A DNA stretch of 64,000 bases from a virus, in the IMG/VR virus record IMGVR_UViG_3300035170_000083, positions 1-64,000 of that record; one strand, given 5' to 3'. Below the pieces are notes generated by a model that saw only the letters and a list, made by a program, of their open reading frames with translations, was not told the DNA's origin and ran no database searches. This document shows, in pieces, positions 1 to 8,807 of the stretch. The first letter of the stretch is position 1, and the number at the start of each line of letters is the position of its first letter. Position numbers and translations under genes: made by a program.

Positions 1-191
1 TTTATGATATTGATGGAATCACGCTGCTGCCGGCGTTCTCGACGGACATCCTCGGCGTCAACAGCGCCGCCACGCTGGCCAACGGCGAGTTCTACATCCA
101 GATCGACGGCCACCACCCCGGCGTGCGCGAGAAGATCTTCCTCCTGCTCAACGTCGGCGAGACCGTCTCGGTTCGCGCCGCCGCGGCCTGA
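1..191 (+). CDS. Tail sheath protein, C-terminal end (partial)
   Basis: An open frame enters from the left edge (codons in phase with position 3) and stops with TGA at 189-191, giving the last 62 residues of a protein. It lies directly upstream of the tail tube gene, where contractile phages keep the sheath gene. A protein starting at 63939 at the other end of the window has the Arg-Ser-Pro-Gly-Val-Tyr-Gly start typical of sheath proteins. I infer these are the two ends of one gene. The identification rests on synteny more than on this short fragment. Confidence 0.6.
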   Translation, partial: YDIDGITLLPAFSTDILGVNSAATLANGEFYIQIDGHHPGVREKIFLLLNVGETVSVRAAAA

Positions 192-229
192 TTTCGTCTT
201 CCCCCACCAACTCCACGTAGAGGTCGAAC

Positions 230-691
230 ATGGCCGAGCCCGATATCGCCAACGCGCTCGTTTCCGGCGACGGTGTGATGTGCCGCATCTTCGTCGGAAA
301 CGACCGCTTCGGACAGGACCTGATGGTGTCCGGCAGCATCAAGCCGCGCACGACCCAGTACCAAGATGACCACATGGGCAACGACGTGTCGAAGCTCGAC
401 ATGCGCATCTGGGGCTGGGACCTGTCGCTGAAGTTCAAGTACAAGACCGACCGTATGATTCGCGCGCTGCTCGCCTTCTACGCCTCGAAGGCGCTGCCGG
501 GCGCGAAGATCCTCCCAATGTCGATCTTGCTGGCCATCCAGGAGATGGACTCGTCGGCGAAGCGGCCCGGCTACCTTTTCGCGCCATGCATCGCCGACTA
601 CAACCTCGAGCTGCCTGGCATGAAGGAGCGCCTGATGCAGGGGCTCGATGCCAAGGCCGAGCGGTGGAAGCCCACCCAGGTGAGCACGTAA
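230..691 (+). CDS. Tail tube protein
   Basis: This 153-residue soluble protein follows the sheath and precedes the tail chaperone, the conserved tube position in contractile phages. Length fits tube proteins (roughly 120-170 residues), which stack as hexameric rings and form the DNA conduit inside the sheath. A VSGSIKPRTTQ stretch near residue 33 and alternating beta-like segments (MRIWGWDLSLKFKYK) fit a tube beta-barrel. Assigned by position and size; no diagnostic motif was recognised. Confidence 0.6.
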   Translation: MAEPDIANALVSGDGVMCRIFVGNDRFGQDLMVSGSIKPRTTQYQDDHMGNDVSKLDMRIWGWDLSLKFKYKTDRMIRALLAFYASKALPGAKILPMSILLAIQEMDSSAKRPGYLFAPCIADYNLELPGMKERLMQGLDAKAERWKPTQVST

Positions 692-695
692 GCCG

Positions 696-1262
696 ATGGC
701 GAAGAAGACGATCTATGGCCTGGCGCTCCTCCCCGACAACCGCGCCGTGCGCGTCCAAAAGCTCGACGCGCGCAAGATGCTTCAGCTAACCGCGATGGTG
801 GCGGACATGTTGCCGGCGGTGAAGGCGGGGGAGCTGCCGGAGGTCTCCATCACCGGAAAGTCGATGGTGGCGCAGCAAGAGAAGACCATCGCGATGTGCG
901 TCAAGGGCATCACCCCGGGCCCGGTCGCGCTGGTCATGAAGAAGCGCGCCCTGACCGCTGAAGAGGCCGCAGCCGCGACGAAGGCGGGTCAGCCTATGCC
1001 CACCGAGGTGACCGACGGAGTCGACGTCGAGGCGACGCTGGCTCCGTACGGCGACCGGGAATCCGAGGAGTTCAAGCGCTGGATCCCGCTCGGGGAGCTG
1101 CAGCTCGAGTCGGACGACGAGAACAACGACCTGTCGATGTGGAACCTCTTCGAGGACCCCGTCGCCTGGAAGGCCGTTCTCAATCGCATCGCGGCGGCGG
1201 GGGGAGGCGGCCGCGGGCTCGACCCTTTCGCGGGAAAGATGCTGAAGACTTCTGCTGGGTAA
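696..1262 (+). CDS. Tail assembly chaperone (G-like), zero-frame product
   Basis: A 188-residue protein between the tube and tape measure genes, the place of gpG in lambda and E in P2. These chaperones coat the tape measure protein during tail assembly and are made in two forms by a -1 frameshift. The heptamer G GGA AAG lies in phase at 1232-1238, eight codons before the TAA stop at 1260-1262. The overlapping -1 frame continues to 1441. The C-terminus is Gly-rich just before the slip site. Role is well supported by position plus the slip site. Confidence 0.8.
   Translation: MAKKTIYGLALLPDNRAVRVQKLDARKMLQLTAMVADMLPAVKAGELPEVSITGKSMVAQQEKTIAMCVKGITPGPVALVMKKRALTAEEAAAATKAGQPMPTEVTDGVDVEATLAPYGDRESEEFKRWIPLGELQLESDDENNDLSMWNLFEDPVAWKAVLNRIAAAGGGGRGLDPFAGKMLKTSAG
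1232..1238 (+). promoter_or_regulatory. Programmed -1 ribosomal frameshift site GGGAAAG
   Basis: G GGA AAG is the X XXY YYZ heptamer used by lambda at its G/T junction, and here it is in exactly the right phase (zero-frame codons GGA 1233-1235 and AAG 1236-1238). After a -1 slip, reading resumes at 1238 with GAT GCT GAA GAC and stays open to the TGA at 1439-1441. No stimulatory structure was modelled. Confidence 0.8.
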
Positions 1263-1441
1263 TCGGCTGCCTGATGGTCTACGGCAACCAGCAGTGGGCC
1301 GACCTGCGCCGCTGTGACTGGGGCGAGCTCTCGTTCCTGTACCACTCGGTGGCGCTGGTGAAGCGCCGCGAAAACGAGGCCGCCGAAGAGGCTCGCGCGA
1401 GAGCCGAAGGCGACGGCCGCAGCGGCGTCACGCAGGGGTGA
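1238..1441 (+). CDS. T-like extension of the tail assembly chaperone (reached by frameshift)
   Basis: In the -1 frame relative to the chaperone, 67 codons run from the slip site to TGA 1439-1441 and would give a fusion of about 248 residues. The segment has no good start codon near its beginning; the ATG at 1139 in this frame precedes a long Arg-rich stretch that looks like a shadow. It encodes a hydrophobic/aromatic patch (WVIGCLMVYG) then a charged Ala/Glu/Arg helix. In lambda the T part binds tail tube protein; the same role is inferred. Confidence 0.75.
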   Translation, partial: DAEDFCWVIGCLMVYGNQQWADLRRCDWGELSFLYHSVALVKRRENEAAEEARARAEGDGRSGVTQG

Positions 1442-1444
1442 TCG

Positions 1445-3058
1445 ATGGAAGCTGGCGGCGCCGATACGGTCTACCGCGTCCTCACCGTCTACGACGCGGA
1501 CGCCAGCAAAGCCACGTCGGAGACCAGCAACTTCGCGTCGGTGCTCGATCACGTCGTGCACCTGGCGGAGATGGCCATCGACTCCCTGTCGGGCGTGATG
1601 GAGACCATCATCCACGTGGGGTCGGAGGCCGAGAAGTCGCGCATCAGCATCGCGGGCCTGTTCCAGGCCACCGGGATGAACACCGGCAACTTCAACACGG
1701 CGCTGGCCATGTCGTCGGAGATGCTGGCGCAGATGCGGAAGGACGCCGCGGCGCTCCCCGGCACGTTCGAGGACCTGACGGCGATCTTCCAGCGCGCCAT
1801 CCCCGGCGGCGCCCAGGCCGGCAAGTCGGCGAACCAGATCGAAGCGATGGCGTCGAAGATGATGGCCGTCGGTATCTCCTTCGGCATGCCGGCGGACTTC
1901 ATCGGCCGCGAGATGGCCGAGATGATGGAGGGGCGCGCCAGCTCGCGCGTGGCGCTCTTCTCGAAGCTGCGGCAGTTCATGGGCCCCGACATGGACGCTT
2001 CGAAGTTCAACGCCCTGGGGGCGCCCGAGAAGTGGGAGAAGATTTCGGCCGCGCTCGAGAAGTTCAACCCGATGATTCAGGAGTACGCGTCGACGTGGGA
2101 CGCGATCGAATCGACGGCGGAGAGCTATCTCACCAACATCATCCGCGTGGGGTCCTCGAGCCTCTTCGGCACGCTCAAGGACGACTTGGCGGCCGTCAAC
2201 GCCTGGTACGAGCGCAACGAGGAGACGATCTTGGCAGTGTCGCGCCGGCTCTTCGACGACCTGGGCGGGGCCATCAAGTTCGTCGTCGAGATGGTCCAGG
2301 GCAGCGTCGAGACGGTGCTCGACTGGATGAAGGCCTTCGGTCTCGCCAACGACGACGCCGACGCGGTCCAGACGCTGGTGCGAGCGATGGAGGTCGCCGG
2401 CACGGTCATGGGGGTCATCATCGGCCTGACCGTCGCGTGGCGGACCGCGCAGATGGCGCTGAACTTCGCGTTCCTCGCGAACCCCATCGGCCTGGTGGTG
2501 GTCGCGGTGACGGCGCTCGCCGCCGGCGTGCTGATGCTCATTTCGTACTGGGACGACCTGATGGACTCGATGACGCAGGCGATCGACTCGCCGATTATGC
2601 GCAGCCTGATGCGCAAGGCGGGATTCATCCCCGAGGGCGCCACCGACGAGGACATCAACGATGCGATGGGCGGCGCGCGGCGCGACAAGGAGCGGCGCCA
2701 GGCGGAGCTCAAAAAGGAGTTCGGCGACGACGGCGTGATGGCGCACATCAAGGGGATGCTGGAGCAGCACGGCCTCTACGCTGGGACGCCGGCGGTGTCG
2801 GGCGCGCACGAGTTCATGCCGGGAGCGCAGGGGTTCCTGACGCCCGACCAGAAGGCGCAGCAGGACGCCAAGAGCCTGCTCGACAAGGCCGGGAAGCCGG
2901 TCACCCAGCACGTGACCAACATCGGCGCCATCAACATGTACAACAACATCTACGACGCCGAGGACCCTGCGCGCGTCATCACGCGCCTGGCCGCGAAGGC
3001 GGTGCGCGACCAGATCTCGCACCCCAACCAGAGCCCGTCGGCGGGCGTCTTCGAGTAG
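1445..3058 (+). CDS. Tail tape measure protein
   Basis: 537 residues, immediately after the chaperone pair, the universal tape measure position. Largely helical and Ala/Met/Glu-rich, with a hydrophobic stretch near residues 318-372 (GVIIGLTVAWRTAQMALNF and IGLVVVAVTALAAGVLMLI) that could insert in the host membrane during DNA ejection. Small residues dominate the C-terminus. Tape measure length sets tail length; using about 1.5 angstrom per residue, a short contractile tail of roughly 80 nm is inferred. ATG follows the previous stop by 3 nt. Confidence 0.85.
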   Translation: MEAGGADTVYRVLTVYDADASKATSETSNFASVLDHVVHLAEMAIDSLSGVMETIIHVGSEAEKSRISIAGLFQATGMNTGNFNTALAMSSEMLAQMRKDAAALPGTFEDLTAIFQRAIPGGAQAGKSANQIEAMASKMMAVGISFGMPADFIGREMAEMMEGRASSRVALFSKLRQFMGPDMDASKFNALGAPEKWEKISAALEKFNPMIQEYASTWDAIESTAESYLTNIIRVGSSSLFGTLKDDLAAVNAWYERNEETILAVSRRLFDDLGGAIKFVVEMVQGSVETVLDWMKAFGLANDDADAVQTLVRAMEVAGTVMGVIIGLTVAWRTAQMALNFAFLANPIGLVVVAVTALAAGVLMLISYWDDLMDSMTQAIDSPIMRSLMRKAGFIPEGATDEDINDAMGGARRDKERRQAELKKEFGDDGVMAHIKGMLEQHGLYAGTPAVSGAHEFMPGAQGFLTPDQKAQQDAKSLLDKAGKPVTQHVTNIGAINMYNNIYDAEDPARVITRLAAKAVRDQISHPNQSPSAGVFE

Positions 3059-3062
3059 CCCG

Positions 3063-4460
3063 ATGCTGACCTCCGCCTTCACCGCGAGCGGCCTGGAGCC
3101 GGTCGGGCATGTGCTGAATCCGCGGTCGTGGGTCGAGATTCTGACCAGCGTTGACGGGGACGACGTTTCTACCGGCATCCAGCCGTCGAAGATGAGCCTG
3201 CACCGCGGCTCGCACAACAAGGCCGACGAGGCCAAAATCACGGTCGATTCCACGGCGTTCGACTTCCCGGTGCGGCTCATCGGCGGAGCCGTCGTGTCGC
3301 TGTACTTTGGCCTGGTCGAGGAGGCGCACGACCTGGCCAAGAAGCGTGAGTACGAGCGCTTCTTCGGAGCCGTTGTCGACTACGGCCTCGACACCCAGGG
3401 GCGCATTTCTTCGCTCGAGGCGCAGGACCTTTCGTATCTTCTGCGGAAGAAGACCTACCCCATCCGCAAAACCATCGTCACGGACGGCAACGGCCGGTCC
3501 TCCACCATCGACCCGACACCGCGCTACTCGGATACGCTCGAGCAGGCCATCCTGCGGCTGCTCTCCATCATCCCTGAGTTCGCTGACCCGACGCTGCCGC
3601 CGCCGCTCACGCTGCGCAAGACGGACGCGCTCCAGGGCGCCGTGCTCGGCAGCGTGGTCAGCGGCCGAGCCAAATCCGGGACGGTTCCGCTGAAGCCTGA
3701 CAGCACGGTCTGGGAGGGGATTGAGCACCTCTGCGGCCTCTTCGGCCACCACGTCAAGGTGGACCTGCGCGAGATTGTCGTCCGCACCGCCGAGGAGGTC
3801 TTCGCCGGCCGCACCTCGCGCTGCACCTTTATCTTCGGCGGCCCGAACGCGAACGCCAACGGACCGAAATTCAACAAGAAGCCCCAGGCCAACCGGAACG
3901 GCGTGCGCGTCATCGTGCACGACCCGGAACAGCGCAAGACGCTGACCGCCATCTACCCCGATGAGGCGACGCAGGCGGCCATCTCCAGGAAGCAGCCGCG
4001 GCACCAGCGGGCGAAGCCGACGCGCCAGCAGCACAGCAAGCCGAAGGCCTCTCCGCCGCCGCCGCCGCGCGACGTCTACGAGCTCGACCCCGGCCACTAC
4101 ACCCAGGCGGCGCTCGATGCCAAGGCGAAGGCCATCTACCTCGAGCGGTCGCGCCAGGAGGCCGATGGGTCGGTTTCGACGCCCATCTGGACTGAGGAAA
4201 TCTGCAACCTGATGAACGGGGACCTCATCACGGTGAAGGTCAACCGCGACATCCAGCAGCAGCTGGCGCTCATCGGAGACGATGGCGCCGCGGCGCAGTT
4301 TCTGCGCGAACGGATGGGCTACTCGCAGGCCGCGGCCGACGCCTTGGTTCGCGCGTCGCGCAAGCCCTCGCGCGACGACTGGTACGCGAAAGAAATCACG
4401 TTCGATCATCCCTCGGAATCGTTGGCCACGGTGCGGTTCATCAACCTGGTGGAGATCTAA
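3063..4460 (+). CDS. Baseplate hub protein (gpD / gp27-like)
   Basis: 465 residues between the tape measure and the spike gene, the place of P2 gpD or Mu gp44. The N-terminus contains beta-rich hub-like sequence (RSWVEILTSVDGDD, then KADEAKITVDSTAFDFPV). A proline tract (SPPPPPRDVYELDPGHY) lies near residue 330. The C-terminal segment is a second charged domain ending in FINLVEI. Hub proteins connect the tube to the spike and control tail opening. TAA overlaps the next ATG (TAATG), implying translational coupling. Assigned by order and size. Confidence 0.6.
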   Translation: MLTSAFTASGLEPVGHVLNPRSWVEILTSVDGDDVSTGIQPSKMSLHRGSHNKADEAKITVDSTAFDFPVRLIGGAVVSLYFGLVEEAHDLAKKREYERFFGAVVDYGLDTQGRISSLEAQDLSYLLRKKTYPIRKTIVTDGNGRSSTIDPTPRYSDTLEQAILRLLSIIPEFADPTLPPPLTLRKTDALQGAVLGSVVSGRAKSGTVPLKPDSTVWEGIEHLCGLFGHHVKVDLREIVVRTAEEVFAGRTSRCTFIFGGPNANANGPKFNKKPQANRNGVRVIVHDPEQRKTLTAIYPDEATQAAISRKQPRHQRAKPTRQQHSKPKASPPPPPRDVYELDPGHYTQAALDAKAKAIYLERSRQEADGSVSTPIWTEEICNLMNGDLITVKVNRDIQQQLALIGDDGAAAQFLRERMGYSQAAADALVRASRKPSRDDWYAKEITFDHPSESLATVRFINLVEI

Positions 4461-5251
4461 TGCGCGTCAACGAATCCCTCGAAGCCGCCTTCCAGCAGCT
4501 CAAGGAAATGTTCTCGGGGGCTACCTCGCGCGCCGTCGCCGGCATCAGGGACCTGGGCGAAGTCCTGGTCGCCACCGTCGGCGATGACACCAGCGACACG
4601 CACGCCGTCCACGACCAGAAGCACGACATCTGGACGCGGTTCACCGACGTGCTCACCGGCCTCAGCGACTTTGGTCGCCTGTACATCCCCGCCGGCATTC
4701 TCTTCCGGCTCACGCCCAAGGGCATGGGCGCACATGTCATCCGCGGCCGCAAGATGCGCGGTCCGGGCGCTTCGCTCGTCATCCCCGATGGCGGCGACGG
4801 CGACGCGGCGGTGGTTCCGGGCTTCGACGACTCCGACCTCGACGAGAACAACACTGGCATCCTGCTGCCCGAGGGATTCCACGTCGAGTCCCAGAATGAT
4901 CGGGTGCGCATCGTCGCCAATTCGTCAGGAGCGAACGGTGGCTCGAAGTCGGTGTTCGAGATGGCGCAGGATGGGTCGGCCACGATGCAGGCGAGCGGGG
5001 CGACGATTGCGATTGGGTCCGACGGAGCGGTCTCTGTGACATCGGCACCGGGGAAGGCGGTCAATGTCACGCCCGGTGCTGGCGGCGCGGTCATCCTCGA
5101 CAACGGCACGCAGCCGGTGTCGCGCGTGAATGACCAGACCCAGGGTCACATGCACAGCTTTTCCCTCGTTGCGGGGCCCTACGGAGTCTCGGGAGCCATC
5201 ATCAGCGCCCAGGACAAGATGCAGGACGGCAACCCCAACGTGCTGGCATAG
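4460..5251 (+). CDS. Baseplate spike protein (gpV / Mu gp45-like)
   Basis: 263 residues. The N-terminal half looks like an OB-type domain. The C-terminal half is Gly/Ser/Ala/Val-rich with short repeats (SATMQASGATIAIGSDG) as in the triple-stranded beta-helix of contractile-tail spikes. A His-Met-His motif at about residues 230-232 (GHMHSF) matches the metal-binding H-x-H of P2 gpV and Mu gp45 tips, but about 30 residues follow it. The spike pierces the outer membrane when the tail contracts. Confidence 0.75.
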   Translation: MRVNESLEAAFQQLKEMFSGATSRAVAGIRDLGEVLVATVGDDTSDTHAVHDQKHDIWTRFTDVLTGLSDFGRLYIPAGILFRLTPKGMGAHVIRGRKMRGPGASLVIPDGGDGDAAVVPGFDDSDLDENNTGILLPEGFHVESQNDRVRIVANSSGANGGSKSVFEMAQDGSATMQASGATIAIGSDGAVSVTSAPGKAVNVTPGAGGAVILDNGTQPVSRVNDQTQGHMHSFSLVAGPYGVSGAIISAQDKMQDGNPNVLA

Positions 5252-5254
5252 GCA

Positions 5255-5902
5255 ATGGCGAGCTACGGGTACAACGCGAAGTACCCGACGGCCGCCGACG
5301 TGCTCGCGCTCGCGCAGCTGCTGGCGCAGCGGCAGAACGACTCCGGCCTGACCGTCTTCGGCGCCGCAGGCGGAATCGTCGCCAACGGTAACCCGACCGT
5401 GGCCCCGAATGCGACGCCCTCGGACGACCCGCTCACGCTGAAGCTGGCCTATATGCAGGGGATTGCTGACGCCATTTTGTGCGCGCTTGCCTTCCAGGCG
5501 TTCAACGAGGCCCAGGCGCTCGGCGCGACATCGACCAGTTCGACAACGTTCGTCGACATCGGCAACGGCACCTCGACCGGGTTTTCGACGTTCACCTTCA
5601 ACGCCCCGCTCGCGAAGACGTACGAGGTTCGCGTCGACGTCGGGCTCTTCAATAGCGTTCTCGTCGCGACCGACGGTGTCGGCATCCAGCTGGTCAACAC
5701 CACGACGGGTGTTACCGCCCCCAATGCCACGTCGTTCTACTGGCCCAGCGCCGCAAACCAGCGATACGTGTTCAACCGCGTCTACCCGATGGCCATGCAG
5801 GCTGGGAACAATGTGCTGAAGCTGCAGTGGCGCGTTGGCAATCCCGGCTCGACGGTCAATGTCGACGCCGCCGCGCTCCGCGTCTACAGCGTCAGGGGAT
5901 GA
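5255..5902 (+). CDS. Virion-associated protein of unknown function (baseplate region)
   Basis: 215 residues inserted between the spike and the LysM baseplate gene. An N-terminal helical part (ADVLALAQLLAQRQ) is followed by a Thr/Val/Asn-rich segment (about residues 95-215) with alternating beta-strand character and many aromatic residues, resembling a jelly-roll carbohydrate-binding domain. I do not recognise a family. Location in the baseplate block suggests a structural or host-recognition role, which is inference. Confidence 0.6.
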   Translation: MASYGYNAKYPTAADVLALAQLLAQRQNDSGLTVFGAAGGIVANGNPTVAPNATPSDDPLTLKLAYMQGIADAILCALAFQAFNEAQALGATSTSSTTFVDIGNGTSTGFSTFTFNAPLAKTYEVRVDVGLFNSVLVATDGVGIQLVNTTTGVTAPNATSFYWPSAANQRYVFNRVYPMAMQAGNNVLKLQWRVGNPGSTVNVDAAALRVYSVRG

Positions 5903-5904
5903 TC

Positions 5905-6930
5905 ATGGCTGACGACACGTACCTGCCGTTCGTCATCGAAGAGGCGACTGGCCAGAATCGCATCAAGGTCGTGCTCGACCAGCATGAGACCCCGTTCGGC
6001 GCGGCGCGGAAGATGGAAGCCTTCAGGCTCGGCGGCAAGAACGAGCGCCATCTGATTCGGCTCGATGGTCGGCAGACGCCGATCGTGCACACGCGCTTCA
6101 CCGCGTGGAAACCCAACGTCATCAAGGGACACATCCGGGACGCCTTCTATGGCGAGGATGGCCGCGCGCAGCGCATCGTCGATAGCCTGCAGGCGGTGCT
6201 CGACAACCAGCGCATGGTGACGCTGACCTGCGGCCCGTACACCTGGACGGCCTTCCCCGAGGATTTCGACATCCCCGTCGAGGGCTTGCGCGACTTCCGG
6301 TACGAGCTGAAGTTCGACATCCTTTCGCGGCCCGGCTACACGCCGCCGCCGAAGGACGACGACGGCGTCCTGCCGTTTCCCTTCGACACGACCGCCGAGG
6401 TCCGCGAGATCTTGGCGGAGGACCGCGCCAACCTGCTCGCGCAGGAGATTCAGTTCGCGGTCTTTCTCGCCTGGTCGCAGAGCCTAGACGCCATTGATCA
6501 GGCGCTCGACGATACGCTCCAGGCGGCGCAGGCCTTCGAGGCAGCCCCGGCCAAGGCCGACGCGGAAGCGCGTTCGATGCAGACCAAGGCGCTGCAGACG
6601 CAGCAGCTGTGCTCCGACTTCGCCGATGATCTCGCCGCCGCCGACCCCGCTTCGTCGATGACGGACACCAGCGAAGATGCCATCGTTTCGTTCCAGCTGG
6701 CGCAGTTCAATCTCCTCTTGTCGCTCGAGGAATGCCGGACGCGCATGCGCTCGGTCAGCTACACGGCCAACCAGCGCATCAGGCAGACCACGCGGCTCTA
6801 TGTGGTCGTCGCCGGGGACACACTGGAGTCGATCGCCGAGCGCCAGCTGGGCACGGCCGCGCGCGTCGGAGATCTGGGTCTGCGCCCGCAGGACCTGAAG
6901 GCTGGCAAGACGATTCGCATCCCCGCCTAG
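5905..6930 (+). CDS. LysM-containing baseplate / DNA circularisation-like protein
   Basis: 341 residues from ATG 5905, preferred over upstream in-frame starts because GGGG lies 6 nt ahead and the upstream extension overlaps the previous gene with Arg-rich shadow sequence; ATG 5899 is an alternative. About residues 1-150 form a beta-rich domain, then a coiled helical region, then a C-terminal LysM from about residue 290 (YVVVAGDTLESIAERQLG). LysM binds peptidoglycan or N-acetylglucosamine chains. Similar tube-initiator or circularisation proteins occur at this position in Mu-like phages. Confidence 0.7.
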   Translation: MADDTYLPFVIEEATGQNRIKVVLDQHETPFGAARKMEAFRLGGKNERHLIRLDGRQTPIVHTRFTAWKPNVIKGHIRDAFYGEDGRAQRIVDSLQAVLDNQRMVTLTCGPYTWTAFPEDFDIPVEGLRDFRYELKFDILSRPGYTPPPKDDDGVLPFPFDTTAEVREILAEDRANLLAQEIQFAVFLAWSQSLDAIDQALDDTLQAAQAFEAAPAKADAEARSMQTKALQTQQLCSDFADDLAAADPASSMTDTSEDAIVSFQLAQFNLLLSLEECRTRMRSVSYTANQRIRQTTRLYVVVAGDTLESIAERQLGTAARVGDLGLRPQDLKAGKTIRIPA

Positions 6931-6942
6931 TCGAGGTCACCC

Positions 6943-7608
6943 ATGCCGCTCTCGGTTGTGCAGGTCTACGCGCGCTCCGCGTGGCGTGCCCGCGCGGTAT
7001 TCAGCGGAGGCAGCCCATCGGGCGTGCTCCCCGGCGATTTCACCATCACGCGGCAGGACGGGGGGCCCACGACCGCCGCGGTGGCATCGGTGATGGTCAT
7101 CGACGGCACTGCGCTCGAGCTTCGGCTCTCGGAGCAGCTGCTCGCCAAGATCGTGTACCTGCTGACCTGGAGCGCCACCTCGTTCCCGTTCAGCTTCATC
7201 AGACCGATCGACCTCGACCGGGACATCAAGCCTCTGGGCGACGACCCCGACGCCGAGGCGAACGGCGTGGACCTGGCCTGGGTCTCGGGAGACCCGACCC
7301 CTGACGGGGACCTTCCGCGGCGGAGCGGGCTGGCCTGCGTCGAGCACGACCTGCCAAACGTAGCCGTTCTCGTCCCGGGGGAACTCGTGCAGGCGCCGGC
7401 CAGGGGCGGCAACTTCAATGCCCTCGTCAACAGCTCCTCGAGCGATGCCGACATCCGGCGGGCAGGTGCCCTCCTTGAGGCCGAATTCCGCCGCGACGAT
7501 CGCGTCGAGGACTCCGAAGTCGACGTGACGACGACCTCGAACAGCGGGACCTTCGTCGGCCAGGTGCGGACGAGGGCAGGGCAGAGCGCACCGGTGAGGA
7601 GCACCTAG
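6943..7608 (+). CDS. Baseplate wedge protein (Mu gp46 / gp25-like)
   Basis: 221 residues. The middle and C-terminal part (GVDLAWVSGDPTPDGDL, then NFNALVNSSSSDADIRRAG and LEAEFRRDDRVEDSEVDV) has the layout of gpW/gp25 or Mu gp46 baseplate proteins: a short locally prescribed region followed by a helix and strands that describe the wedge. It directly precedes the gpJ-like gene, as in P2 (W-J) and Mu (46-47). Confidence 0.65.
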   Translation: MPLSVVQVYARSAWRARAVFSGGSPSGVLPGDFTITRQDGGPTTAAVASVMVIDGTALELRLSEQLLAKIVYLLTWSATSFPFSFIRPIDLDRDIKPLGDDPDAEANGVDLAWVSGDPTPDGDLPRRSGLACVEHDLPNVAVLVPGELVQAPARGGNFNALVNSSSSDADIRRAGALLEAEFRRDDRVEDSEVDVTTTSNSGTFVGQVRTRAGQSAPVRST

Positions 7609-7609
7609 C

Positions 7610-8800
7610 ATGGCTGACTTCCCGACGCCCCAGGAGACCGCCCAGTTCGTCGATGGTCTGCTGCGCAATGAGATCGACCCGACCGGAACCGGCGCCTACA
7701 ACAACCAGGCGGGGTCGGACAATGCGAAGCTGATTTCGGTCCTGACGAAGGTCTCGACGAAGCAGTACGCGTATTCGGCCGACCGGAAGAAGGCATCGAT
7801 TACCGCGTCTGCCGAGGGCGTGGACCTCGAAGACCACATCCGCGACGTCTACTTCGACCAGAAGAAGGAAGAAAACGAGGCCGTGGGCACGGTCTACCTG
7901 CAGCGCTCGGGGGCCATGCCGGCTACCTCCATCCAGGTCGGCTCGCGCTTCGGCACCAAGAAGACCGACTCGCAGAACGCGGTCCCATTCGAGGCGACGG
8001 CCACCATCCCCGCCGGCTCCGGCGTCTCCAAGGTGGCGGTGCCGGTGAAGTGCCAAGTCGACGGCGTCGTGGGCAACGTCGACCTGGACGCCATCACGGA
8101 GAAGATGGACCCGCTGGACGACCCTGCCTGGACGCTCTACGTGCCCATCGCCGGGGACCCGGTTCTCGGCGGCGCTCCCGCGCCGGATTCGATTGGCGGC
8201 GGCGCGGAGCAGGAAACGGACGACGAGGTCAAGACGCGCGTCCTCCGTCGTCCTGCGAGGGTGAGTCCCGGCACCGCAGCCGGAGTCTACAAGGGCGCGA
8301 CGGACGTGGGTGGCATAGCCTCGGCCGTCCCGGTGGAAGTGGGCGACGGCACCGGGGTCGTGTTCTGTGGCGACATCAACGACCAGCTGCCGAGCGCGAT
8401 CCAGTCGCAGGTCAGCGTCAACCTCGACGACTGGCGGCCGTTCGGCGTGCCCGTCAACGTGCGGGGCTACAGCCGCGTTCGGGTGTCGGTGGCGCTGCGC
8501 ATCTTCATGCAGAAGCCTCTTAAAGACTTCAACAAAAACACACTGCTGGCGAACGCCGTGGCGGCGGTGAAGCGGTACTTCCTCGTCGAGAGACTGCACC
8601 TCGACGAGTACTTCGTCGACGCCATCAAGACCTCGGCGGCCAAGTCGAACGCGCAGACGCAGTCGGTGATTGCCGACTCCCCAATGCAGGACGTGCGCCG
8701 CTCGACCGACGCGGCCTACGGCGCGGCGACGCAGATGACTCGCTACTACGTCGACGACACCAGCATTTCCATCCAGTTCTTCGACCCACTAACGAGCTGA
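7610..8800 (+). CDS. Baseplate assembly protein J-like
   Basis: 396 residues with the recognisable gpJ signature GGAEQETDDEVKTRVL near residue 198, followed by a Pro-Gly-Thr-Ala-Ala-Gly-Val-Tyr segment and the conserved strand pattern GYSRVRVSVALRIF. In P2 and Mu this protein forms the wedge ring around the hub and controls baseplate opening. It sits between the gp46-like and gpI-like genes, and the order W-J-I supports the call. Confidence 0.85.
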   Translation: MADFPTPQETAQFVDGLLRNEIDPTGTGAYNNQAGSDNAKLISVLTKVSTKQYAYSADRKKASITASAEGVDLEDHIRDVYFDQKKEENEAVGTVYLQRSGAMPATSIQVGSRFGTKKTDSQNAVPFEATATIPAGSGVSKVAVPVKCQVDGVVGNVDLDAITEKMDPLDDPAWTLYVPIAGDPVLGGAPAPDSIGGGAEQETDDEVKTRVLRRPARVSPGTAAGVYKGATDVGGIASAVPVEVGDGTGVVFCGDINDQLPSAIQSQVSVNLDDWRPFGVPVNVRGYSRVRVSVALRIFMQKPLKDFNKNTLLANAVAAVKRYFLVERLHLDEYFVDAIKTSAAKSNAQTQSVIADSPMQDVRRSTDAAYGAATQMTRYYVDDTSISIQFFDPLTS

Positions 8801-8807
8801 GGGGACG

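Noticed and set aside
1438-3069. Plus-strand frame of 543 codons overlapping the tape measure gene
   Set aside because: Arg/Gly/Asp-rich shadow in a frame one base off; the true product at 1445 has hydrophobic spans and tape-measure composition.
989-3340. Minus-strand open frame of 783 codons over the tape measure and hub genes
   Set aside because: High-GC shadow: Arg/His/Leu-rich with no motif; it lies opposite clear plus-strand genes with good SD spacing.
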